Positions 1 to 8,988 of a stretch of 64,000 nt of DNA are shown piece after piece (the stretch's first letter is position 1; each line of letters starts with the position of its first letter). The position numbers and the translations under genes were made by a program. This DNA is from Chitinophagales bacterium (GTDB lineage Bacteria > Bacteroidota > Bacteroidia > Chitinophagales > Chitinophagaceae). The stretch lies in assembly GCA_021323755.1 (NCBI GenBank), contig JAJPKJ010000009.1, forward strand, positions 62,001 to 126,000, read 5' to 3'. The notes beneath the pieces are model-generated. The model was not told where the DNA came from, ran no database searches, and worked only from the letters and a program-made list of their open reading frames with translations.

Positions 1-386
1 GCAGCGTTTTTTGGGCAGATCTTTTCATTTCATTATTAATAATCCTGATTGAGATCGGCCCGATTTTATCCAAGCTGATAATGACTGTAGGCCCTTATGA
101 TATTGCATTGGCAAAGACCGAATTATTGCAAATGGCGACAACGGTAAATGAAATGCGTCGGGATAAGGAATTGTTATTCGACAAAATGAATGGACTGTAT
201 GAAAAGAAAAAGGAAATGTCGGATGAATTGACGCAAAGAATTTCTTCACTGCAACAAAAACACATTAACAACGAACTAGACCGATGGGAAAGAGGGGAAA
301 GAACGAGCAATGATAAGATGGCAATTGATGAGCTACTGAAGAAAATAAAAAATCAATACGATTTTAAAGAGGAAAATATTTTATAA
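1..386 (+). CDS. DUF4407 domain protein, C-terminal part (5' end outside window)
   Basis: The reading frame is already open at base 3 and ends with TAA at 384-386. The visible part starts with a hydrophobic stretch (FISLLIILIEIGPILSKL) followed by GPYD, then a long charged, probably coiled-coil tail rich in Lys and Glu. A transmembrane helix with an IEIGP-type end followed by a charged cytoplasmic helix is typical of DUF4407 membrane proteins, whose function is unknown. The in-frame ATG at 81 is internal, because the helix before it is clearly coding. The gene converges on the outer-membrane protein at 447-3110, with a strong hairpin between the two. Confidence 0.7.
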   Translation, partial: SVFWADLFISLLIILIEIGPILSKLIMTVGPYDIALAKTELLQMATTVNEMRRDKELLFDKMNGLYEKKKEMSDELTQRISSLQQKHINNELDRWERGERTSNDKMAIDELLKKIKNQYDFKEENIL

Positions 387-400
387 CTAACCGATCAGGC

Positions 401-440
401 AATTACTCAATGGTCCGGCTGAACCATTGAGTAATTTTGA
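401..440. terminator. Bidirectional intrinsic terminator between convergent genes
   Basis: A perfect 14-bp inverted repeat (401-414 with 423-436, arms AATTACTCAATGGT/ACCATTGAGTAATT) encloses an 8-base loop and is followed by TTG on the plus strand. It sits between the stop of the DUF4407 gene and the stop of the minus-strand outer-membrane gene, where a shared terminator is expected. Confidence 0.75.
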
Positions 441-446
441 AATTAG

Positions 447-3110
447 TTACTGTACACCCTGCATGCTGTTTTGCATGCTATCTGAATCTGCTTTTATGTT
501 TTTACGTTTGAATAATGATGCATCAAATTTTCCAAAACGATAATTGAATTGCAAACGGAAAAATTGCGGATCTCTCCTTCTGTTATATTCTTGCGTAAAA
601 TAGGGAGATGAGGTATAAACATCAGCTACTCTGCTGCGAAAAATATCATTTACACTCAGTGTCAATGAAGCCACTTTGTTTTTCAGGAATTCATATTTAA
701 GCGCAGCATCCACACCGCCATTGGGTTTTGTATATCCCTGGGCATTTCCACTCACCGCAACGCCAAAACCTCTTCCGCTTGTATTACTGCTTGAGCCGGC
801 ACTTCCGCCGGGAGGCAATACTGTTTTAGAAGTATAGTCACCGCTTACCTGGAGTGTAAAATGTTTTGATACTTTGAAGGAATTATTGATTTTGCCAAAC
901 CAGCTGTATGTTTGCCCGATTGTTGGAATACTGATATTATTCGCATTGATCTTCGATGTAAAAATGTTGATGTTGCTGGTAATGTCCCACCATTTGGTAA
1001 TGCTGTTCCTCCCGATCAATTCAAACCCACCGACAAAACTTGAATTGGCATTTACAAAAGTGCTTAATATAACTGTCGAGTCATTGAGTGGATTTTTAGT
1101 GGTGTCAGAAAATCCGGTGATCAGATCGGTGGTGTGCTTGTAATATACAGAAGCAATGAAAGTGTTATTCCCGGGAAATGTTTTTTGATAGGTCAATTCA
1201 AATGAATTGGTGAATTGCGGTTTCAAATTCGGATTGCCCTGTGTTAAATTCAAAGAATCTGAATAATTGGTAAAAGGAAAAAGCTGAAAGAAATTCGGAC
1301 GATCAATTCTTCTTGTGTAACTCAACTGCAATTCCTGTTCACCGCCTAATTTTTGGGTCAAGAATATACTGGGAAAAAGATTGATTGGATATTTGTTGCT
1401 GAAATTTCCAACTGTATCCGGGTTATCTTTCACAGCATAATTTGAAGTTCCGTTATATGTTGAGCCTTCTGCGCGTAATCCCAATTGATAATTAAAATCT
1501 TTTATTGCATTGGTGTAAGTCACATAACCTGCATAAACCTTATCATGATAGGTATAATTGGAAGACAACAGCGGTTCAGGAATAAAAGTATTGCTTGCAG
1601 GATCGTATACGTTAATATCATTCAGGCTCGATACATTTCTAGCTGCGATGCGCGCACCGGTTTCAAATTTTGATTTATCTGAGATCGGATTGGAGAAATC
1701 AGTTTGCGCGGTGATAAATTCATTGTTGCCGCTTCCAATCTGTTGTTGTGTATACACACTGCTTAAGCTTCCGCCTTTTTGCTCATATATATTTGAGGCA
1801 ATGAGATTGTCGTTTTGATTGGTTCCTTTACTGTAATTAGCATTGGCGGTCCATTCTTCGCCGGCTCTTGGAAAAGTATGTTTGAAACTGAGCATTGCTC
1901 CGTGATTATTAAAAACCGCATCGGTTGTTGAATACCGGTTTGTATAAGAAGAAACCGTTCCGGAAGGATAGAGTGTGTCAACATACAAATCGCTGTTAAT
2001 ATAAGGGGAGAATTTTCCGTGAACCAGGGTTCCTGAAACGGAAATGGTATTTCTGTTGTCGAGAAAGAAATCAATTCCGGCTCTTCCAAAAGCAAAATAA
2101 CCCTTGCTCACGCTATTATCGAATTGTTGCAAACTATCAAAAGGTTGCGAGAAGAATGAATACCGGCTTGTAACTCCAGGCGATATTGATTTACGTTGGC
2201 CAAAATTTCCGGCTGCAAATACATTGAATTTCCCCTGCTTTACGTTAATGTCTCCACCCAGATTCACTTTTCCCCGCTCATCAATTCCTGCTCTTACATT
2301 TCCGTTATAGCCTGCTTTCCTGTTTTTCTTCAGCACGATATTTAAAATTCCTGATGTTCCGCCGGATGCATCATATTTTGCACCGGGGTTAGTGATGATC
2401 TCCACACTTTGAATGGCGTCCGCTGGAATTTGATCAAGCGTTAATGTCGTAGGTAGCCCATCGACCAAAATAGTTGGAGAGGCATTGCGCAAGGTTACGT
2501 TGCCATCTATATCCACTGCAACGGAAGGGACATTTTTCATTACATCGGTAGCCGTACCGCCTTGTGCGGAAATATCTTTTTCTACGTTGTAAATTTTTCT
2601 GTCTGCGCCAAGTTGTATCAATGGTTTGGATGCCACGACAGTGACCTCACCTAAAGTTTGAGCATCCGCTTCTAATTTTATATTTCCCAAATCTTTATCC
2701 ACTCCGGCTAAAGCTTGCTGAATGTCGCCACCCTGACTAAATTTTAGATCGAAGTTTACTTTTTGATCATATGGTTTATACCCTATCGCTGTTATCTTCA
2801 AATGGTAACTACCCATGATGGCCAAATTCTCGAAACTGAAATTGCCCTTGGCAGCGGTGATCATCCCGGCAACAGGAACATCTTTTCTTTTTTTGGTTGC
2901 TGTATCAAACTTACTTCCGATCAGTTGAACAGAAACTCCGTCAATTCCTTTATTGGTTTTAGAGTCCACAATTCTACCATAGAAATGGCCAATACTGGGC
3001 GCCTGCCCGCCACCTTGTCTTCCACCCGCCGGAAACTGTGCATAAACTCCTGTAATTAAGCCAGTCAGTCCAATTATCAGCAATAACTTTCTCATGTAAA
3101 AAAATTTCAT
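447..3110 (-). CDS. Outer-membrane beta-barrel protein with carboxypeptidase-regulatory domain (TonB-receptor-like)
   Basis: About 887 residues. Order: signal peptide ending at VYA-QF; a carboxypeptidase-regulatory-like/Cna-B fold (about 45-150) opened by GHFYGRIVDSKTNKGIDG; a plug-like domain (about 170-270) with QIPADAIQSVEVITNPGAKY; then a long barrel of alternating aromatic strands ending in NYRFGKFDASLFKRKN. This is the outer-membrane beta-barrel family abundant in Bacteroidota, distantly related to TonB-dependent receptors; the ligand is unknown. No obvious TonB box or SusD partner is present. The longest frame begins with TTG at 3122; the ATG at 3110 or 3095 (MRKLLLI) gives a normal signal peptide, and 3110 is used here. 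A close paralogue lies at 27197-29878. Confidence 0.88.
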   Translation of the reverse strand: MKFFYMRKLLLIIGLTGLITGVYAQFPAGGRQGGGQAPSIGHFYGRIVDSKTNKGIDGVSVQLIGSKFDTATKKRKDVPVAGMITAAKGNFSFENLAIMGSYHLKITAIGYKPYDQKVNFDLKFSQGGDIQQALAGVDKDLGNIKLEADAQTLGEVTVVASKPLIQLGADRKIYNVEKDISAQGGTATDVMKNVPSVAVDIDGNVTLRNASPTILVDGLPTTLTLDQIPADAIQSVEIITNPGAKYDASGGTSGILNIVLKKNRKAGYNGNVRAGIDERGKVNLGGDINVKQGKFNVFAAGNFGQRKSISPGVTSRYSFFSQPFDSLQQFDNSVSKGYFAFGRAGIDFFLDNRNTISVSGTLVHGKFSPYINSDLYVDTLYPSGTVSSYTNRYSTTDAVFNNHGAMLSFKHTFPRAGEEWTANANYSKGTNQNDNLIASNIYEQKGGSLSSVYTQQQIGSGNNEFITAQTDFSNPISDKSKFETGARIAARNVSSLNDINVYDPASNTFIPEPLLSSNYTYHDKVYAGYVTYTNAIKDFNYQLGLRAEGSTYNGTSNYAVKDNPDTVGNFSNKYPINLFPSIFLTQKLGGEQELQLSYTRRIDRPNFFQLFPFTNYSDSLNLTQGNPNLKPQFTNSFELTYQKTFPGNNTFIASVYYKHTTDLITGFSDTTKNPLNDSTVILSTFVNANSSFVGGFELIGRNSITKWWDITSNINIFTSKINANNISIPTIGQTYSWFGKINNSFKVSKHFTLQVSGDYTSKTVLPPGGSAGSSSNTSGRGFGVAVSGNAQGYTKPNGGVDAALKYEFLKNKVASLTLSVNDIFRSRVADVYTSSPYFTQEYNRRRDPQFFRLQFNYRFGKFDASLFKRKNIKADSDSMQNSMQGVQ

Positions 3111-3204
3111 GTTTGAACGCAAAGGTCGTTCAAATATTCACTAATGGAATTCATTATTTATTAGCGGCATAATTTAGCTATGAGAGGGCGAGCTTTTTAG
3201 CGGT

Positions 3205-3810
3205 TTATTTCATTAATAAAGTCAGCAGGATTTGTAAAACGCCAATAAAAAAACCCAATGCTGCACCGATGATCTCTACAAACCGAAATTCCTTTGTCAA
3301 TATCTGGTTTAACATTTTTTCTAGTTTCTCTGATGAAAATGCAGCCACTTTTTCAACTACTATTTTCTCAAGATCAAGATCATTTTTCAAGTTGTTGATA
3401 TAACTCTTCATTATCACCGGAAATAGTTCTGCCAATTCCTGCATAAAAACTTCCTTCAGCTGATTGATCGTTTTATCTCCGATAAACATGGAAATCACCG
3501 GCATATTCTCTTTTAAGCGAACCCGTAAAAAATGATCGACATGTTGCTCGGCAGCTGGTAGAATTTTTTGAACGTTTTCAGGATGCGTAATGGTTTCTTC
3601 AATATCCTTGAATGATAATAATTCCTGCCCCACAATTCTTCCCAGACTTTCTGCTATTTGTTTTTGACGTTTGGGAAAAATTCCCTGCAGACGAAACCAT
3701 AATATTCTTCGGGGCACACGGGGATGAAATAATAATTTCAAAGCCATCCAAATGGTAAGCCAATGAATGAAGGCAGAAATAAATGGGATCGTATATAACC
3801 ATGGGTTCAT
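3205..3810 (-). CDS. DUF445 family membrane protein
   Basis: 201 residues from the ATG at 3810 (MNPWLYTIPFISAFIHW). Longer frames upstream lack a hydrophobic start typical of the family. An N-terminal membrane segment (about 5-25) is followed by RVPRRILWFRLQGIFPKRQ, an amphipathic helical middle and a C-terminal hydrophobic helix (ALGFFIGVLQILLTLLMK). Two terminal membrane helices, an inner helical domain and the xxGxFPKRQ motif match DUF445 proteins, which have no established function. The gene reads away from the tRNA-His gene. The assignment is by motif and topology only. Confidence 0.72.
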   Translation of the reverse strand: MNPWLYTIPFISAFIHWLTIWMALKLLFHPRVPRRILWFRLQGIFPKRQKQIAESLGRIVGQELLSFKDIEETITHPENVQKILPAAEQHVDHFLRVRLKENMPVISMFIGDKTINQLKEVFMQELAELFPVIMKSYINNLKNDLDLEKIVVEKVAAFSSEKLEKMLNQILTKEFRFVEIIGAALGFFIGVLQILLTLLMK

Positions 3811-3905
3811 AAATGATGCATTATACAGGTTGTAAAGAAACGGTAAAGAGTTGTAAATATAGTTTTGATGAAAAAAAGATTTCAACTATTTTTGCCGCTT
3901 AATCG

Positions 3906-3979
3906 GTGACTGTAGCTCAGTTGGTTAGAGCATCAGATTGTGGTTCTGAGGGTCGAGGGTTCGAGACCCTTCAGTCACC
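3906..3979 (+). tRNA. tRNA-His (GTG anticodon)
   Basis: A complete cloverleaf is visible. The acceptor stem GTGACTG (3906-3912) pairs with CAGTCAC (3972-3978). The D-arm contains GCTCAGTTGGTTAGAGC. The anticodon stem TCAGA/TCTGA (3933-3937 with 3945-3949) encloses loop TTGTGGT with anticodon GTG at 3940-3942. The T-arm is GAGGGTTCGAGACCCTT. The base before the acceptor stem is G (3905) and the discriminator is C (3979), the extra G-1:C73 pair diagnostic of tRNA-His. CCA is not encoded. An intrinsic terminator follows at once. Confidence 0.97.
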
Positions 3980-3983
3980 CTGG

Positions 3984-4013
3984 ATCCCGGAGTAAATCCG
4001 GGATTTCTTTTTT
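3984..4013 (+). terminator. Intrinsic terminator of tRNA-His
   Basis: An 8-bp stem, ATCCCGGA (3984-3991) with TCCGGGAT (3997-4004), and a 5-base loop are followed by TTCTTTTTTT. It begins five bases after the tRNA. Confidence 0.85.
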
Positions 4014-4168
4014 TATTCCCTCCTTGATAATGTGTTTGGAAATTTTCTGATTACTGATTTACCAACACCCGGAAAAATCGGTTGTTTTCAAAAAACGACC
4101 TTAATGACCATCCATCAAAATAGCTCGTTAAAAGTGTAAATCGTGCAACAACACACCTGTTTTATCGT

Positions 4169-4176
4169 TATTTTTG
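4169..4176 (+). promoter_or_regulatory. Putative -7 element (TATTTTTG) of the tail-specific protease gene
   Basis: TATTTTTG matches the Bacteroidota consensus TAnnTTTG exactly. Initiation about 7 bases downstream would fall near 4183, just after the ATG at 4182 and before the ATG at 4203, which favours 4203 as the start. No good TTTG is present at the expected upstream spacing, so the call is tentative. Confidence 0.35.
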
Positions 4177-4202
4177 GAAGCATGTTAAAAGTTTTAAATC
4201 AT

Positions 4203-6338
4203 ATGTTCAATAAAAGAAATCTGCCCATCATCCTGATGGTATTGGGATGTGGAATTTTTGTCGCGTTTCGCTCGCTTGGTTTTGGAGGAAATCCGCCCGC
4301 CACTAAATACGAAAAGATTTTACGCAATGTTGGTGTGATGTTAGAAGACGTTCATTACAGTCCCAAAAACATTGATGATAAATTTTCAAAAGAGGTCTTC
4401 AATAAATATCTTGGCGAAATTGATGATGAAAAAGATATTTTGCTCAAATCGGATATTGATCTGCTGAGCAGCAAGTATTCAACAAAAATAGATGATGAAA
4501 TTCTGGGTAAAGCGCCTGTTCAGTTTGAACCTGCAGTTGCTGAAATATTGAAAAAAAGAATCCCGGAGACAGAACTTATTTATAAAGAAATATTATCTCA
4601 TCCTTTCGATTTTTCAAAAGATGAATCCATTAATACCGATTACGACAAAATGGATTTCCCAAAAAATGACACCGAGAGAAAAGAAGCCTGGAGAAAAAGG
4701 CTGAAATATATCACCCTGCAACGTTATTCAGATTTGCTGGAACAACAGGAAAACAGCAAGGGCAAGGAAGGCTATGTAGAAAAAACAAACGCCCAATTGG
4801 AAAAAGAGGCCCGCGATAAGGTCTCCAAATTGATGGACAGGTTTTACGAAAGATTGAAATTTAAATACAGTGATGATGATCGTTTCAACATGTTCGTAGA
4901 AACGATAGTTCAGGCAATGGATCCGCACACAGATTATTTTCCGCCTGTTGACAAAAGATATTTTGATGAACAAATGAGCGGCCGCTTTTTTGGAATCGGT
5001 GCAACGCTGAGAGAAGAAGATGGAAATATTAAGATAGGAGAGTTAATAACAGGTATGCCCGCATGGAAATCCGGTCAGATTGCAAGTGGTGATATCATAT
5101 TAAAAGTGGGGCAGGGTAACCAGGAACCGGTAGATCTAACGGGTTATGAAACTGAAGATGCAATTAAATTGATTCGTGGCGGGAAGGGAACTGAGGTCCG
5201 TCTTACGATCAGAAAACCGGATGGATCAATAAAAGTTGTTCCGATGATGCGTGATGAAATCGTGCAGGACGAAACTTTTGCAAAAAGTGTTATCGTGAAT
5301 GAGGCCAAAGGAAAGATCGGCTATATCTATTTACCTGAGTTCTATGCCGACTTTGATAATCAAAAAGCAAATCGCTGCTCCATTGACGTGGCAAATGAAC
5401 TTATTAAATTAAAAAATGAAAAAGTTGACGGCATCGTAATTGATCTTCGCAACAATGGGGGCGGATCCCTGTACGATGTTGTTCAAATGGTTGGATTATT
5501 TGTAGATCAGGGTCCGGTTGTCCAGGTTCGTGACAGAGATGGTAAACCACAAATACTAAGCGATCACGATAAAACGGTTTTGTATGATGGACCCCTGGCG
5601 GTAATGGTGAATGAATATAGTGCATCTGCTTCTGAGATCTTTGCGGCGGCAATTCAGGATTACAAAAGAGGAGTAATTATTGGAAGCAGTTCTACTTATG
5701 GCAAAGGGACCGTACAACGAAATATTGACCTGGACAAAACACTTGGTTTTGCGGATGCAAGTAATGATCTTGGGACCATCAAACTTACCCTGCAAAAATT
5801 CTATCGCATTAATGGAGGCTCGACACAATTACGCGGAGTTGCCTCAGATGTTGTGCTTCCCGATATTCTTGAATATTCTAAAGTGCGTGAAAAAGACAAT
5901 CCGGATGCGTTGCCATGGGATGAAATTCAAAAAGCGAATTATACGCCTTGGAAATATGCGTATAATCTTAATCCGATCATCAGTGCAAGCGAACAACGCC
6001 TGAAGAATGATTCAGTCTTTAATATTATCCGCGCTGACGCCGCCATCTTGAATCAGCAAACAGATAAGCCCGTACATTCATTGAATGTTGACAAATACCG
6101 CGAAGAACAAAAAAAATTCAGAAGTAAAATAAAAGAAATTGAGACACTTAGTAAATCATCGAAAGAATTAAAAGTTGAAACGATGGAAGTGGACGCCCAT
6201 AAATATGATAATGATAAAGACAAAGCTGATCGTTATGCAAAATGGACGAAAAGTTTGCAAAAAGATATTTGGCTAGGTGAAGCAGTGAAAGTGGTTGATG
6301 ATATGGTCGCCTCAAAGAGTCTTGTTTACAATAAATAA
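4203..6338 (+). CDS. prc: Carboxy-terminal processing (tail-specific) protease, peptidase S41A
   Basis: 711 residues from the ATG at 4203 (MFNKRNLPIILMVLGCG); longer starts are GTG 4143 and ATG 4182. A signal/anchor helix is followed by the helical TSP N-terminal domain (about 35-230, containing FVETIVQAMDPHTDYFPP), a PDZ domain (about 235-325, FFGIGATLREEDGNIKIGEL), the S41 protease core with the RNNGGGSLYDVVQMVGLF loop, and a DUF3340-type C-terminal tail. Catalytic Ser475 lies in YSASASEIFAAA and Lys501 in TYGKGTVQ, the serine-lysine dyad of Prc. In this family it degrades periplasmic or envelope proteins from their C-termini. A single-gene unit with its own terminator. Confidence 0.93.
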   Translation: MFNKRNLPIILMVLGCGIFVAFRSLGFGGNPPATKYEKILRNVGVMLEDVHYSPKNIDDKFSKEVFNKYLGEIDDEKDILLKSDIDLLSSKYSTKIDDEILGKAPVQFEPAVAEILKKRIPETELIYKEILSHPFDFSKDESINTDYDKMDFPKNDTERKEAWRKRLKYITLQRYSDLLEQQENSKGKEGYVEKTNAQLEKEARDKVSKLMDRFYERLKFKYSDDDRFNMFVETIVQAMDPHTDYFPPVDKRYFDEQMSGRFFGIGATLREEDGNIKIGELITGMPAWKSGQIASGDIILKVGQGNQEPVDLTGYETEDAIKLIRGGKGTEVRLTIRKPDGSIKVVPMMRDEIVQDETFAKSVIVNEAKGKIGYIYLPEFYADFDNQKANRCSIDVANELIKLKNEKVDGIVIDLRNNGGGSLYDVVQMVGLFVDQGPVVQVRDRDGKPQILSDHDKTVLYDGPLAVMVNEYSASASEIFAAAIQDYKRGVIIGSSSTYGKGTVQRNIDLDKTLGFADASNDLGTIKLTLQKFYRINGGSTQLRGVASDVVLPDILEYSKVREKDNPDALPWDEIQKANYTPWKYAYNLNPIISASEQRLKNDSVFNIIRADAAILNQQTDKPVHSLNVDKYREEQKKFRSKIKEIETLSKSSKELKVETMEVDAHKYDNDKDKADRYAKWTKSLQKDIWLGEAVKVVDDMVASKSLVYNK

Positions 6339-6359
6339 AATTCTTATTGAAATAATGCG

Positions 6360-6391
6360 AATCCGGATTAATAAACTGATCCGGATTTTTT
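6360..6391 (+). terminator. Intrinsic terminator after the tail-specific protease gene
   Basis: AATCCGGAT (6360-6368) pairs with ATCCGGATT (6379-6387) over a 10-base loop and runs into TTTTTTATTTT. It lies 22 bases after the protease stop and before the OmpA gene. Confidence 0.8.
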
Positions 6392-6410
6392 ATTTTCATT
6401 TCTTTGCACA

Positions 6411-7220
6411 ATGATGCTGCGCCAATTTATACAACTGATTTTATTTTCGCTGTTAATCGTTTCTTCCGTTTTTGCCCAGAAAGAAAAAGACACCACCCTT
6501 ATTGTATATTTTGATAATAACCAATTCGCATTAAATAAAATTGAACAGGCGAGGTTGGATTCTTTTTTTATTAACTCCCGGTACTTGATAATAAAGAATA
6601 TCTCAGGATTTACAGATACGGTAGGTTCCACAAAAAGCAATATCCTCCTTTCAAAAAAAAGAAGCCTGTCGATCGCCCGTTATTTCAAAAAGAATACTCA
6701 ATTTAATCAGGATTATTCTGTTAAATATTTTGGAGAATCAAACACCGTGAGCCAAACAGATAATTTTTTGAATAGAAGGGTAGAGATCTCTATTCAGGTA
6801 GTAACGCCTCATGCGGATAGTGTAAAGAAAAGCCCTCAACCGGCTATAATCAAAAAACTTGTTCTTGATAAACTCTATTTCAAGCCTGATCTTGCTATTT
6901 TGGAAGGTTACTCTCTTGATTATTTGAAAAAAGTGGTGGCAATTTTAAAAAACTATACAAACGCAAGATTTGAAATCCGGGGTCATGTAAATTGTCCCTT
7001 AAATGTTCCTGCCGGTTCCGGTTATATGAACGCGATGAATAAACTATCCGATGACAGAGCAAGAGTCGTATATGAAATACTGAGCGATAATGGAATTCCA
7101 AAAGAAAAGATGACATACCGAGGAATGGGCAATTCAGAAATGATAAACCCTTATGCCCGAACAGAAGATGAAGCCAGAAAAAATATGCGTGTTGAGATTT
7201 TTATTATGCAGGATGACTAA
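6411..7220 (+). CDS. Secreted protein with two tandem OmpA-like domains
   Basis: 269 residues. A signal peptide (LILFSLLIVSSVFAQ) is followed by a first OmpA-like module (about 27-125; GFTDTVGSTKSNILLSKKRS ... NRRVEI) and a second (about 145-267; FEIRGHVNCPLNVPAG, LSDDRARVVYEIL, ARKNMRVEIF). There is no beta-barrel domain, so this is likely a periplasmic peptidoglycan-associated or cell-envelope protein. The second module has GHVN where the family usually has GHTD, so classical diaminopimelate binding through that Asp may be weakened. Two ATGs (6411, 6414) are possible starts. The 3' end overlaps the convergent MFS gene by four bases. Confidence 0.82.
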   Translation: MMLRQFIQLILFSLLIVSSVFAQKEKDTTLIVYFDNNQFALNKIEQARLDSFFINSRYLIIKNISGFTDTVGSTKSNILLSKKRSLSIARYFKKNTQFNQDYSVKYFGESNTVSQTDNFLNRRVEISIQVVTPHADSVKKSPQPAIIKKLVLDKLYFKPDLAILEGYSLDYLKKVVAILKNYTNARFEIRGHVNCPLNVPAGSGYMNAMNKLSDDRARVVYEILSDNGIPKEKMTYRGMGNSEMINPYARTEDEARKNMRVEIFIMQDD

Positions 7221-8356
7221 TCGAACTTTGTACGAGTAGATATTACCGTTATACCGATGCCCAGAATCGCTATTAAGCCCAGTGAGACACGCAAACTGCT
7301 CACTTGTGCGATAAAACCAATAAAAGGCGGACCAAATAAAAACCCCAAATATCCAATCGTAGAAACTGCAGCTAAAGCAACTCCGGGTGAAAGAATTTTT
7401 GATTTTCCTGCTGCACTGTAAACAAAAGGAATAACCGACGATACGCCGGCCCCAACAAATAAAAATCCAATTATTGCAGTAAAAAAGTAAGGAAATATTA
7501 TCGCTGTAAATAAACCAACAGCAGTAAGCGCTCCGCTGATCTGTAATATTTTTTTAACCCCCACGCGGGTCGCAAACCAATCGCCAACAAATCGACCGGT
7601 CGCCATTGTTGCCATGAACGCTGTATACCCTGCGGCAACCAATTCCTTCGGCGGTTGAATAACTTTTTGGAAATACACTCCACTCCAGTCGAACATCGCA
7701 CCCTCACAGATCATGCTGCATAATGCAATAAAGCCAAGACTGATAAGCGATCGATCCGGTATGGCAAAAATGGGTTGTTGTTCATTTTTATTGATATCCG
7801 TCACCAGCAAATGGCGTGAGGCAGAGATCATAATCATTGCAGCGAGGAACATGATGATCAAAAAATGCTGATAGGGAAGCAGTTTAAGCCCAATCATCAA
7901 TGTCCCGATCGCGGCGCCGGTGAACCCCGCCAGACTCCAAACACCATGGTATGACGCCATAATGGATCGACCATAAATAGCTTCTGTGCTTACTGCCTGG
8001 GTGTTCACAGAAATATTAAGCATGTTTCCGCCAAATCCAAAGATGAACAAACAAATGACTAACTGCCATGTATAGGCGACAAGTCCTAAGAGGGGCAATG
8101 TAAATGAATACAAAACAGCAGCGCCCATTAAAATGTGTTTGCTTCCAAATTTGGCAACCAATAGCCCTGCAAATGGTAAAGATATCATCAGGCCGGTCGG
8201 CAATCCTAATAAAACTGCTCCCAGCGCTGCATTCGTTAAGTGTAGTTTTGTTTGAATGTCAGGAATGCGTGAAGCCCAGCTTGAAAAACACAAGCCGGCT
8301 AAAAAAAAGAAACTACTTACCGCGAGCCGATGAATTTTTTTCTGACGATCTTCCAC
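7217..8356 (-). CDS. MFS transporter, YbjJ-like
   Basis: 379 residues with about 12 predicted membrane helices. The N-terminus (FFLAGLCFSSWASRIPDIQTKLHL) carries the SWASRIPDIQ signature of the YbjJ-type major facilitator subgroup, followed by LGLPTGLMISLPFAGLLVAKFGSK, an MFS loop-2-like motif. The substrate is not known. The start is GTG at 8356, since no ATG lies near the first helix. It overlaps the end of the OmpA gene by four bases (7217-7220) in convergent orientation with no terminator between. The DinB gene lies 53 bases upstream on the same strand and may be cotranscribed. Confidence 0.85.
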   Translation of the reverse strand: MEDRQKKIHRLAVSSFFFLAGLCFSSWASRIPDIQTKLHLTNAALGAVLLGLPTGLMISLPFAGLLVAKFGSKHILMGAAVLYSFTLPLLGLVAYTWQLVICLFIFGFGGNMLNISVNTQAVSTEAIYGRSIMASYHGVWSLAGFTGAAIGTLMIGLKLLPYQHFLIIMFLAAMIMISASRHLLVTDINKNEQQPIFAIPDRSLISLGFIALCSMICEGAMFDWSGVYFQKVIQPPKELVAAGYTAFMATMATGRFVGDWFATRVGVKKILQISGALTAVGLFTAIIFPYFFTAIIGFLFVGAGVSSVIPFVYSAAGKSKILSPGVALAAVSTIGYLGFLFGPPFIGFIAQVSSLRVSLGLIAILGIGITVISTRTKFD

Positions 8357-8409
8357 AACAGTTTATTCTTAAGTTGAATCAAATGCTACTTAAATTAAGG
8401 GTGAGCAAA

Positions 8410-8919
8410 TTACAAATATCTATCCTTAATAACGTTAATATGATGGGCTGCATGCCCGGCACAAATAAAACCCAATGCAACAACATTGATGTTCTTTTCA
8501 CTGGCAATTCCTACGGATAATAATTGTTCATCGTCAAATGATTCGAACAGTAATTCGGTAGCACTGCGCAAGGACTTAAATTCTTCAACCAGGTCTTTCC
8601 ATTTCCGGTTTTTAATTTTTGCATTAATCGCCCAACTGTTTTCATCAAAACTTGGTAGATGTGCAAGATCCTTTCGTGCGAAAGTCAACGCACGATAGCT
8701 GAACACACGTTCTGCATCAATTATATGTTGCAGCAGTTCTTTGATAGTCCATTTGCCTGCTGCATAAGCATAATTGACTTTTTTTTGTGGGATCGTTTTT
8801 AAAAATTTTTTGAATTGCTCCGTATTTTTTTTAATTGCTTTTACAGGAGTTTCTTCTTTTGGAAGATTGATATAGTTCTTGTAAAAATCGGCAGCAACGC
8901 AATCTTTTCTGGTTACCAT
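8410..8919 (-). CDS. DinB-fold (DinB_2) protein
   Basis: 169 residues, the usual length for DinB/YfiT four-helix-bundle proteins. AAGKWTIKELLQHIIDAERVFSYRAL holds the first metal-binding His region. GHAAHHINVIKDRYL at the C-terminus supplies the other two His ligands. Family members are metal-dependent thiol transferases or unknown hydrolases; none has a reaction that can be read from sequence here. The ATG at 8919 is preceded by a T-rich leader typical of Bacteroidota. Confidence 0.85.
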   Translation of the reverse strand: MVTRKDCVAADFYKNYINLPKEETPVKAIKKNTEQFKKFLKTIPQKKVNYAYAAGKWTIKELLQHIIDAERVFSYRALTFARKDLAHLPSFDENSWAINAKIKNRKWKDLVEEFKSLRSATELLFESFDDEQLLSVGIASEKNINVVALGFICAGHAAHHINVIKDRYL

Positions 8920-8935
8920 TTTTTTGTGTAAATGT

Positions 8936-8967
8936 AAAAAAGAATGCCGGACAAATTGTCTGGCATT
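8936..8967 (-). terminator. Intrinsic terminator after the subtilase gene
   Basis: An inverted repeat ATGCCGGACAA (8944-8954) / TTGTCTGGCAT (8957-8967) with one wobble lies downstream of the minus-strand subtilase. On that strand it is followed by TTCTTTTTT. Confidence 0.7.
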
Positions 8968-8988
8968 TTATTAATTCTGCAAAATGAA

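Noticed and set aside
1485-1673. Plus-strand ORFs inside the outer-membrane protein gene and similar opposite-strand ORFs elsewhere
   Set aside because: They are reading-frame shadows of long, clearly coding genes on the other strand and lack motifs.
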